DNA of 64,000 bases from Trichobilharzia szidati. Taxonomy: Eukaryota; Platyhelminthes; Trematoda; Strigeidida; Schistosomatidae. The notes under the pieces are model-generated. The model worked only from the letters and a program-made list of their open reading frames with translations. It ran no database searches and was not told the DNA's origin. The translations under genes and the position numbers were made by a program. This document shows, piece after piece, positions 54,915 through 64,000 of this stretch (its first letter is position 1; every line of letters begins with the position of its first letter). The stretch is from contig OX235272.1 of the NCBI GenBank assembly GCA_944472155.2, positions 8,354,354 to 8,418,353 of the forward strand. The letters run 5' to 3'.

Positions 54915-55975
54915 GCTGTAAACATGAATGTGACAGACATTGTTTTTTCCAGATTTCTACATGTTAAGTAAGCAACTGAGCTAGTAACAACAACGGCAAC
55001 CAAAAATGAACTGGAAACAACTGCTTCCGCCACCCAAACATGCTCATGCGCATAATTTCCAAAACTTCTAGACAGTACTAGTTCATTATTAGCGGAAAAA
55101 CAACTAAAAACCTGAAACCATGCATGAATGCAACGTATGAAACAATTACAATGAAATGAATGCACTGACCTGCTGGTAAAAACTTTCGAAACAAACGAAA
55201 TAACTAATTTTAACAGAAACGGAAACAATAATGAAGTAAAACGCAACATTTGTAAACAATGTGCATCAAGATACGTGGTGAACAACTGCTGGATAAACGG
55301 AAAAATCGATGTGTAAACGAACAGCTACAGAACTGCAATCCAACATGGCCGACTAACATGGACGAAAATGACCTTTGAGCGTCTCACTCCATAAATGACC
55401 TTGTACGTGATGTTTAATTTCTGCCCAAGATCAACTTCAGAATCTGTAAGAATAAAGAATTACGCGGGTACAAAAGGAAATACAAGAAAAGGCCACTCCC
55501 AAAGCCAACTCGAGAACGATGGGTGCTATGGTGATAGGAATTGCACGAGTCGATTCCTCGTGCCGAGAGACCCTGCGGGGGTCGTCGGGAACCAGCAAAG
55601 AAAAAGCCCAGGCCGAAAAAAATAAAGACAAAATATTCAAGAAGAACACCATACACCTATACACCAGCATACAAGCAGGTAGTATAGGCGTGCCCACCAA
55701 TCAGAGTGGCTGATTAGTAGCTTAGCTCGCAATCGATAAAAAGTGAATAGAGCCTGTGGAAACGGATTTTGGCTGAATTTCGGTCAATGCGCAAAAGACA
55801 GCAAAATTACAGCAACTGAGAATGAGTGAAAGTTCGTGCCTGAGGCATAAAATATTGGTCTCAGTAGCAAGTTTGAAAACAAATACCGAAAAGCAGAAAA
55901 AAGGCAGGACAGAGCGGTTTGCTGGGAATGACAGGACGCTGAGAGTACTACGAAAAACCGCAGAGTGATCAAAAT
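54915..55975. other. Upstream region of the MULE gene; no other gene recognised
   Basis: Overlapping open frames on both strands (54791-55285, 55395-55713) show no family motif. 55545-55600 contains a GC-richer patch (CGATTCCTCGTGCCGAGAGA). MULE promoter and left terminal repeat should lie here, but I could not identify them. Confidence 0.4.
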
Positions 55976-58462
55976 ATATAATAATAATAATGTATTTCAT
56001 ATAAATTTACAAATTTACATGAAAATGCATGCCATTTTTACAGGCACGATCAAGTATGATATAATATCAAATCGTAGATTGTCTACAAGTTAATCGTATT
56101 TCAACTATTAAATATTCGATATATATAATACACTCATTTTCTGAATTAGGCCGTATAGTTATTGAATTGTACAGTTGTCCTCCAGGTTGAGCGGGAAAAT
56201 CGACTTCGTTCCGTTTTCATCCCGTGGTTGTAGGCATACGATAACCAACCAATATTGAGGTAAGTACACCTTTTACAAGGGATTGGAATCTGTTTTAGAA
56301 TAATTAAAGTGCTGAGGTGAATCATTAAATTGTAATGAAATAGGTAAGTGCAAGTATCATTAATAAATGCATTAATAAAGGAAACACCCTAGGGTAACAA
56401 CATTCATTTGCAATGTATAATGCTACAGATATATCACAAACTATCATGATATCCACTTTTGGTTTTAATACAGTTATCCTCATGCCAGTTGTTTTTATTT
56501 TATACCTTTTTGTGCATTTAGTGCACAACCGTACCCTTCAGAGAGTAGGAGTATAATAAGTAATGAAGAGCTATAAGATGTTAAGTTTAATGGAGTAAAA
56601 TGAGGATCAAGTAAAGACGTTGTCAGAAAATAAATGAGATAAGACATTGTGGAGTGGTATGAAAAGATCTGACGATAGACAGCAAGTTAATTTATAAGAT
56701 GCCCCATAAATCTGAGCAGATCCCACGTGGTCGCATCTCAACAATAGGCTGGGTGAATGGTATATATTTAAAGGTAGAAGTATGATCTGTCAAGGCGTTC
56801 ATTGTTATCTTTTTCAAGATAAAGATTTAAGCCCTCATAAAAATCAGAAATATCTCGAGCCTTCAAATTTTTTTTTAATGCTGTTCCTGCAGAATGGGGC
56901 GATTCACCTTAGTGACCCCCACCATATCTACTGATCAGCTAACTCCACCCTCCCACCTTTTTTGATGTTAGGCTCTGAGACTATGATTATTATGGTTACC
57001 GCAAATACATTGCTTGGTACCAGACATGTTCGTACCCCATATTCCATCTCCCTAGCTTTCTTAATGAGTGCTTCCAATAGGTCCCCGCGTACATCTTTAT
57101 GAACATATTATATATGTATGCATGCGTCCTAATGAACAGATTACTTTATAAGAAGTCAAAAACCTTGAAGAATAACAAGAATAGGTTTTGTGAATAGTGG
57201 AGCAAGATTCAGCAGAACAATATAGTTAGGGTTCAATATAGGTAGTATGAACTGAAGGTAAGGTCGGTTGGCAGGACCAAGTGTACTAAATTATCACGAC
57301 AGTTTTATATATAGTAAACATTTGACATTGCAAAGTAACCTGTCTACGTATATTATAAAAAGATATTAGCAGAACCAACAAAATTTCAGCATTTGGTTAA
57401 CAATACTACAGAAAGTTAGTGAGTCTTACAGGTAGCCGTAAAGTAAATCAATCTATGTATAATAAGAGTGTAATCAGTGTTATAATTCGTATTATCAAAG
57501 AATACATTAGGCTCAAAAACTGAATGTTATAAGGGAAATAAGAGTGATAAATTAAGAGAACATTTGCTGCGTAAGTAATCATTTTAAGTATTTTAATGAT
57601 AATCTAATTTCAAGTATTGAACATGCATAATTACTAAGTATTATTAGGTTAGTCTAGGAACTAGTGTACTGTCTGTAGTTAAATATTGAAATGTCATGGT
57701 TTCACCACTCTACCAGCAGTTGAGATCATTTAGAAGGGCTAGGGTGGACATGTTAATATGTCTTTCTAGGCTCCTTTTGAAACTGTCAGGCCTTTCACAG
57801 GATCTAATCTCAGAGGGTAGTTGGTTCCAAAGTTTGCAATATTTAATGGTGAAGAAGTTAGCTCTAGTGGTGAGCTTATGGGTGTTAACCTTGAGAAGGC
57901 AGTTATGATTGCGTAGTCCATACGATTTAGGATTAGCCCAGGTTATAGACGAGTTACTGTTACAGTGCTTTCTTATAACTTTGAATAAGAGAAATAAATT
58001 GCACTTCACTCTCCTTAACCATAAGGGTTCTAAGTCCAGTCGAATACATCTGTCAAGGTATTCTATTTGCTGATCATAACCTAATATGCGTTTCGTGAGG
58101 AATCTTTGGACACTTTCAACTTTTTTTCTGTCTGCTGATTTAAAGCTACTGTATAAGTGGGCACAGTATTCAAGTTTGGGGCGAATGCATATCTTATATA
58201 TGGCTAATCTGGTTTCTGGGGTGTAAAAGTTGCGTGGCACAAAGCCGGTTAGACGTTTACAATCAGATACCACCTTATTTGCATGTTCAGTAAAGGTAAG
58301 ATCTGAGTATGTTACCCCGAGATCTGTGACTGTGTTCGTGTTTGAGACAAGGTCACCGTACATGTATAGACACATGCTAGGTTTCCAACGTCCGAAGTAT
58401 GTTATCCCAGATTTAGCTGGATTGAACATTAACTGCCACTTTTCACTCCAATTATGTTGAGG
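55976..58462 (-). pseudogene. CR1 LINE 3-prime end, 5-prime truncated, with long UTR
   Basis: 57710-58429 is open for 239 residues, the C-terminal domain after RT motif C: FNPAKSGITYFGRWKPSMCL, NTVTDLGVTYSDLTFTEHAN, CKRLTGFVPRNFYTPETRLA, WLRRVKCNLFLLFKVIRKH. The RT catalytic part is lost at 58462. The UTR to the left shares a block with the family A UTR (56880-56960 against 28140-28220), and a (AAT)n tail with the CR1 terminus lies at 55976-56055. Whether the whole 56060-57700 belongs to one element is inference. Confidence 0.65.
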
Positions 58463-60180
58463 ACAACGAGGAGATATTTCAACGTAAACTTGGAAAACTG
58501 CGTAAATATCCAGAGCAAAATTAACGAAAGTTGAGAAAATTAGGGCCTATTAGGAATAGAAGCTACAGAAGGATGTGGTGAAATTTGAAGATGTGCAGAG
58601 AATAGACAGTGCAGATTTAGGGAAATTAGATCAGAGGCTCAGAGGGGTGAAAGGGACGAAGGTACAATTAGACAAACAGGGGGAAGAGCACGATATTTTG
58701 AAAGGGTGCTAAAATGTGGTCGAAAGCTACCCCCCGTTAAAAAGTTTGGGAGAAAGAAAAAAGCTACGGGTTTTCTGTAAAAATAAAGAAATAGTGTTGA
58801 CGATTTGGAATCTGAGATGTATGTACAAGTTTAGCTCTGGGCTGAGGCAGCAGAACTCTCCTGTTTGAGGGGAGTACTATGCGAAGAGGATGGGCTCACA
58901 ACTTTTACACAGGCGATAGGAGTATGAGGCTTTTGGGTCTACAGGGTGAAGAATGATGAAAGAATTTATTTTGCGTGGTTCATGATAGAGATATTTGGAC
59001 AGAGAAGAAGAAGACTGAATAAATCTGAAATATTATAGGTGGTATTAGGAGCAAAACTGGAAAAAGGTCTCGTGGAGGGAAATAGAAAGATAATGACGAG
59101 ACAAAAAGTGGCCTCGGTCTTACTAAATAGACCAAGGGAGATTAAAAACAAGGACCAGTGTTGTCACTGTCACTAGATCAGAAAATCCTTTGTTGAGTAT
59201 AAAGTACTTTTTCGGCCGAAATGGCTAAAAGTATCAAAAACAAAATGATTTGGAAGAGAAATGGGCAAATAATGAGGATAAAATAGGTATCAAAAGATTC
59301 AGCTCGGCGAGCTGCAACCGATTATTACAATTTCAGAAAGTTAGAGTGAGATGAAAAAGAAATAATAGGTGAAAATAGTGGAAATTTACCGTTTTTCAGT
59401 CAGATACTGGAAGTTAATTAGCAAAAATCGTTAGTTGAAGGAATTCCTTGGTAAAAAGTATATGAAAAGAACAAGTTTGGGGACTAGTAACACCGTGTCA
59501 AAAATAATGGAGAAACAAGCTATAGTTCAGATGAAACTAACGAAAAAGTAAATTCCGAAAATCAGGGTTTAAGGTAGATTCGGACTGTCACACAATTGAG
59601 ACGACTGGTGATGAAAACGTCAGATTTCCAGTATAATCAACACTAAGTCAATAAAAATAAACTATTAAGAACAAAATCGACAACTATTAACAGATAACAA
59701 TCCTCCTATTAGAATAAGGGGGGCAACTTGAGTCAAGGGTAGAGTTCGTTAGAAAAAAATCAGAACTATAGATATAGCACTGAATAGATAATGTAACACG
59801 CAAAACTTCGAAAAATTGCACAGACTCACCAAATTGAACCAGATATATCCCATTAAATATACATCCAAAACCTGCAGATGGCAGGGTCAGTGATAACAGA
59901 GTTTATATAATCCAATATCCAATATCTTTTTACGAGCTAGTATAAACCAATTTGATTTCTTTGTGCTCGCCTCTTGATTGTAAGGCAGAGGTTCCTGATC
60001 TTTGGTAAACGTCTGTGTAGCTCGTCCCGCCACTCGACTGTCGTAGCTTTGGTTGACTCCAACAGGAGTAGTGCTGGGATTAATTATATGGCGTCTGTAG
60101 TATGAAGTGTGTTAAGACTGTTACTACTGTGAATGGAGTTGATCCTTTCACCAGTTAGTCTTTCGGTATCGTCGTCAATG
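58463..60180. other. Purine-rich region, no gene recognised
   Basis: 58480-59780 is strongly A/G-rich on the plus strand, with coiled-coil-like but stop-riddled frames. It may be a decayed coding repeat; no motif allows a name. 59960-60180 has a different composition. Confidence 0.4.
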
Positions 60181-60345
60181 GAAAAGAGATAATAATAATA
60201 ATAGATATAATTAGTAAAGGTATTCAGACTAACAGACAGAGAAAAAAAATAAGAAAACGTAACAACAGTCAGTCAACCGGTATACATATATATATATATA
60301 CCAGTAATAATGATAATAATAATAATAACAATAATAATAATACTT
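60181..60345. repeat. Microsatellites (AAT)n and (AT)n
   Basis: 60190-60202 (AAT)n, 60286-60301 (AT)n, 60308-60343 TAATAA-type runs. Such runs are common LINE tails here, but no LINE end is recognisable. Confidence 0.7.
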
Positions 60346-60814
60346 CCAAGGAAAAATAGTATCTCACAAGTATTCTTATGTGAAGAATGTGAAAATTCAA
60401 CAGTTTCCGGTAAAAACTGTGTGTAAATAGTTTGTATACGGTTTGAAAGAATTCGAACGAAAATGTAGCGTCTCAATTCCAATTGCGTGATAGCGTCACT
60501 ACACCAGCTACCAGTGTGACTTGGCACAGTATGCAAGTAGGTTGTGTCGTTGTTGTCCTTGGACTCTATGTCCTTATTTTTGTTTTTAGCTTGGTTGCTA
60601 GCATGGTTTTGAATATTATTTACCTTAGAGCGTGAGATATTCTTGGGAGTCTGAATATGTTGGGGATTCTTCGCATGTTTTGTTACCCAATTCCTTTTGA
60701 GTTCTCACGTTTTGGCTAGGAGAAGATGTTGTCAATCTACAAGAGGGATTGATTTCTGTCTTGGGGAAATCCAGAGACACATCTAGATCCACGCTCATTG
60801 TTGAACTCATGCTG

Positions 60815-61500
60815 GTGTGAATATTGATTGTATAAAATACTACTCTGTGGTCGCTACCAGGAAACTCTTTGCCTACTCGAAGGGTAGTTGGAATGATACC
60901 ATTAGTGAAAACTAGATCCTAAATCTTGGATAGCCTGGCACGATGCTCTATCAGGCTATCTAAGATGATTATGAGCAATAGTTTGTGCTCGAAACGTCAT
61001 CAGTTAATATTGCTGGATAACACTTTGTGATTTGTCAGAATAAAATCTTATCCGGAATGGATGCTCTACGTGTTGTCCCCTGTCTTTTGTTTCCATTACT
61101 TCGAAAATTTGTTACACCGTTTTGGTGAGCAAAGTGGTTGCCAGACTACATCAGGCATATTAAAGTCCCCACATATAATCTAGCCGTGTGAGGTAGTGAA
61201 GTGGCGTAAGCGAAAGTGCTAGTACGCTTCATATCACCTTCAAAAGTTGAACATGGGGAAAAGACATTTGCAACCTATTAGATAGGAATTAAGGTGAGAT
61301 AGCTTTAGAGCAGCCCAAACTGAGCTCTGGGTAGAAGCACTGTATGGCCTTAATATCAGACCTGATATACAAAGCACATCCTCCCCCTCTGCCATGGTTT
61401 CTGTCGACTCTGAATACCTAGTAGCTATCAATAGAAATATCTTTATTGCAAATCCGAGGGGTGCATCATGTTTCAGTAATCATTATGAGGGACGGGCTGC
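60815..61500 (-). pseudogene. CR1 family A endonuclease fragment
   Basis: Matches 37560-37848 (plus-strand words GTGGTCGCTACCAGGAAACT and CTACTCGAAGGGTAGT). The minus strand reads a CGDFNMPDVVWQPL-like segment near 61180-61130, and 61431-61240 carries the earlier part of the endonuclease (ESTETMAEGEDVL region, GGGC-like box). Broken frames. Interrupted by the mini-insertion at 60951-61059. Confidence 0.65.
60951..61059 (+). mobile_element. 109-bp PLE-derived mini-insertion with 9-bp target duplication
   Basis: GATGCTCTA at 60942-60950 and again at 61060-61068; the uninterrupted relative at 37710-37730 has it once. The insert holds the hammerhead-like fold (GATTATGAGC, GCTCGAAAC) and ends AATAAAATCTTATCCGG like the PLE tail at 8415-8435. 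Its first bases, CAGGCTATC (60952-60960), are the reverse complement of GATAGCCTG at 60929-60937 just outside. Confidence 0.8.
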
Positions 61501-62108
61501 GAAATAAGTGCGATTATAAGGAATATCCCCTGTTTGAAGTGGCGCCTGCAGCTTTACCTTGAGGACATTTGCGCGGTCTAGGTGGCTTAAGTTTGGCTGA
61601 TTTGCTTCGTTTGATTTAGGTGGCTACAATCGACGTGATTCTGGTTTTTATTTGGCTTCAACTGTGTTGATTTTGTAAAGAATAGTCGTCAAAATCTGTC
61701 TCTAAGCCTGAAGGTATTTATCGTTGTTTAATGTTGTGCGACCTCTATAACCGGAAAATACTTACTTTGTGAATTATCCGCTTGGGAAACCTGATTTTCC
61801 TAGCCGGTGATTTAAATTCAACCATTAGTTACATATTGAATCTCTGTGTGGTAAGTTCAGCTGTCTCGAACTACTGCCAAAGCTTCAGGTGCTATTTTTG
61901 CAGCAGCATCTTCCTCACTCGTTCAGATAAACAAGACTTGTTGGTCTACCACGTGATTGCTATGAAGCCGATCATCCAGAAAGTACTAGGTAAATTCGAA
62001 AACCTTTTCTTTTCTTTGTCTTGTACTTGTTCAGTCTTATTCTTGTTCTTGTGGGTAGATACTGTTGCACTCTTATTCTTATACAGCATAAGTTTTAGCG
62101 ATAGTTAA
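61501..62108. other. Possible LINE 5-prime UTR, no gene recognised
   Basis: No motif. One open frame (61782-62108) looks hydrophobic by chance. It precedes a short ATG-initiated frame and a LINE tail in the same orientation. Confidence 0.35.
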
Positions 62109-62305
62109 TATGGCTGTAGAAAGTAACCTTAGAAATGGCACCAAAACACCTTACTCTGTAGTCACAAGGGCTTCAGCCAGAGAAGGCAAAAACCCAGGGA
62201 CACCAACCCCAAGTCGCATACCCATCCTGAAGACATAAATTTACATGAAAAAGGCATGCATTTTCATGTAAATTCATGTTTATATGAAAATATAAATTAT
62301 TATTA
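62109..62305 (+). pseudogene. Internally deleted LINE: ORF1 start joined to a 3-prime tail
   Basis: ATG at 62109 opens a 42-codon frame (MAVESNLRNGTKTPYSVV) ending at a TAA near 62237. The CR1-type terminus follows at once (GGCATGCATTTTCATGTAAA, then TTATTATTATTATA). The same terminus ends minus-strand elements at 51.9 kb and 56.0 kb. ORF1 assignment of the short frame is a guess from position. Confidence 0.35.
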
Positions 62306-62339
62306 TTATACTCGTGTAGGACTCGTCTGTCCTGATACT

Positions 62340-63661
62340 ATGCCTGCATTGCCACAGCCTAGTACTGAAACGGCACAGGCAAAACTAGGGGGACAGGATA
62401 CTACACCTGCATCAACTGAAAGCCAGTGTGTGAAGTACAACAAACCTAAGAGGAAATGCTCAAGATGTCATAAGACCTCGAAGGCGTCACCAAGTAAGGG
62501 AGACGAATGCCAGGCGTGTAATATTATTGTTTCTAAAGCTGACTCAGCGTTCGAATGTGATTTTTGCAAACGGTGGGTGCACTGCCGTTGCGACAAAGAG
62601 GTGCCGAAATCATACTACGAGTTTATGAGAAATAACCCGTGCCTGTGGTTTTGGTACATCTGTCCATTTTGTCGCCCTGGCATAGTCACACAGAGCGTGT
62701 CTGCGGATAGCAGAAACAGCACGCCGCCCTTGTGTCCCAACACGGCCTTATGCAGCTCCCCACCTGCTAACGTCACACTGCCAAAACTTGGCACAGACGG
62801 TAAGAAGGACACTCCAGTCCTACTGACTGAAAATGCCAATTTTCACAAGGTGAAGATTCAAAAGGTTGGACCCAAAACATCAAGGAAAGATAGAATTAGA
62901 GAAGCACCACTTGCATCCACAAGCAAGCTTGGTAACACAATAAAGGCTGGCCAGAACCCGATGAAGCCTAAAGTTGCTGATGCTGCAAAGGAATACGAGA
63001 AGCAAAAGGCCAAACCTAAGTCTGAGGTTAATTGGTCTAATTCGCTCATCCTCTTTAACGTACCTGTGAGCAAGGACAGCTTGCTTGAACAGCGGGACCT
63101 GTTTGATCAGGAACAGTGGTCCAACCTGTGCAACAAACTAGGTCTGAATATTAGTTCAGTGAAATTGTGCAGGCTGTACAGGGGTGTCCACACACCTCAA
63201 GGTAAGTCACCCCCATTACGGGTTACACTGGACTCTGCCGAAGAGGCCGAAAAGGTACTATTGATGGCCCAGGTACTAGCCACCGACAGAAGCTTGAACA
63301 TAAGGGTGAGACAAGACAGACCATGGGCTGTCAAACAAATGGCGAGGGAGTCACCGGAACTTTTGCCTTCTATCTCCATGGTGTTCCGGAGCTGGAAACG
63401 GGCACTGCCTGTGAAAAACACATGCATGACGTACAGCAGTGGAGATGGCTGTCGTCTCAGATGGCCCTTGGCGCTTCTGGAGCCATCTCCATTTCCCGAC
63501 TACCTCGCCCCGCTCATCTCACACTGATTAGCTCCCCAAAGCTGCTAAGTGTCACATTCGACTCCCCAGAGCAGTTGGCCATAGCACTTCAACGGTGGTA
63601 TGAGGCCAGGGGAAATTGGGAGGACACATCCGATGCTGCGAAAGCAGACCTCGAACCATAA
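62340..63661 (+). pseudogene. CR1 ORF1 with PHD finger and two RRM-like domains, one frameshift
   Basis: ATG 62340 (MPALPQPSTETAQAKL). A PHD-type C4HC3 finger: CQAC, then CDFCKRWVHCRC, then CPFC, with the expected Trp-rich segment before the last pair (residues about 57-112); an extra CSRC precedes it. RRM-like domain 1: NSLILFNVPVSKDSLLEQ, VKLCRLYRG, PLRVTLDSAEEAEKVLL. A frameshift near 63340-63352 moves the frame, and RRM-like domain 2 follows: FAFYLHGVPELET, GAISISRLPR, KLLSVTFDSPEQLAIAL, ending at 63661. PHD fingers in CR1-like ORF1 proteins are an established feature. A sequencing error at the shift is possible. Confidence 0.8.
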
Positions 63662-63879
63662 GGAGGTAGCAAACGGAGGCTTTAATACGTCCCCAAGCTT
63701 CAGTGACACTAGAGCGATACAGTTCTGAGAATAATAGTCTGTGCCACCCAAGTTTCCTACCTAAATCCATTGGAAAAAACCACAACGGGCCGGTTCCCTC
63801 GGAACTGGCTAACTAGTCCCAACATTAAGTCCCCTACCAGCAGACAGCTTCAAGTCAACTACCCTACAACACGCTGAGG

Positions 63880-64000
63880 TTGTAAGACTCACTGTCACCT
63901 GCCTATATAGCAATGTGAGGGGGCTGAGAGGAAAAATAGGTGAACTCCGAAATCTCCAAGCACACCTACAACTGAAAATGATCATTCTCACCGAAACATG
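63880..64000 (+). CDS. CR1 ORF2 start (AP endonuclease), cut by window end
   Basis: The plus-strand frame reads VRLTVTCLYSNVRGLRGKIG, then KMIILTET at the edge: the first endonuclease box (SN.R.L..K) and the catalytic Glu box (TET). ORF2 continues beyond 64000. It belongs to the same element as the PHD ORF1. The precise start codon is not visible; the frame is open from about 63880. Confidence 0.75.

Noticed and set aside
54791..55285. 164-residue minus-strand ORF upstream of the MULE
   Set aside because: It overlaps exon 1 in another frame, is hydrophobic without a clear domain, and looks like a chance frame.

Overview
The window is a eukaryotic, AT-rich, repeat-packed stretch in which almost everything recognisable is transposable element. 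The set of families points to a schistosome-type flatworm (blood fluke): Penelope-like elements (PLEs) with GIY-YIG endonucleases, several CR1-type LINEs with the GFLK.RSC / YFDI.KAFD reverse-transcriptase style, RTE remnants, an R2-clade LINE, Ty3/Gypsy remnants, Merlin and Mutator-like (MULE) DNA transposons, and a tRNA-derived SINE carrying a decayed Sm-alpha-like hammerhead. The genus is inference. I found no ordinary single-copy host gene. The only complete multi-exon gene is a MULE transposase.

Layout. 1-145: SINE with hammerhead remnant. 150-2630: PLE fragments in both orientations. 3290-5345: decayed RTE and CR1. 6470-12300: long-terminal-repeat region of a Gypsy element (minus strand, integrase end at 11674-12290), broken by a palindromic PLE pair (6653-8440) and another PLE (10636-11585). 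12440-16830: further Gypsy LTR copies, a Merlin transposon and two PLE pieces. 17156-20850: a large fold-back palindrome, tandemly duplicated with period 1619 bp, encoding an unrecognised 135-residue ORF. 21650-23345: LTR copy and a PLE between inverted terminal repeats. 23345-42490: nested CR1 LINEs, including one with both ORFs open (30489-36518). 42491-47156: R2-clade element. 47300-47960: degenerate tandem repeat. 48268-49415: Merlin with terminal inverted repeats and target duplication. 51921-58462: CR1 remnants around an apparently intact MULE gene (52839-54914). 60815-64000: CR1 fragments, a 109-bp mini-insertion with perfect 9-bp target duplication, and the start of another CR1 running off the right edge.

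How the parts relate. The LINEs and PLEs are layered: a Gypsy LTR hosts PLEs, one CR1 (family A) is split by another (C1), and a further CR1 (family B) is split by a 13.2-kb block with a 488-bp near-identical direct repeat at its two ends. Oppositely oriented retroelements repeatedly meet head-to-head with their 3-prime tails facing outward.

Most interesting points: (1) the MULE transposase gene has six introns of only 31-36 nt and a histone-mRNA-type stem-loop 22 nt after its stop codon; (2) the tails-out head-to-head retroelement pairs, one with a 488-bp target duplication; (3) the duplicated palindrome with an unknown ORF; (4) hammerhead-like folds at PLE ends. LINE family letters A, B, C, D are local labels. 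No database search was possible; assignments come from motifs visible in the translations.
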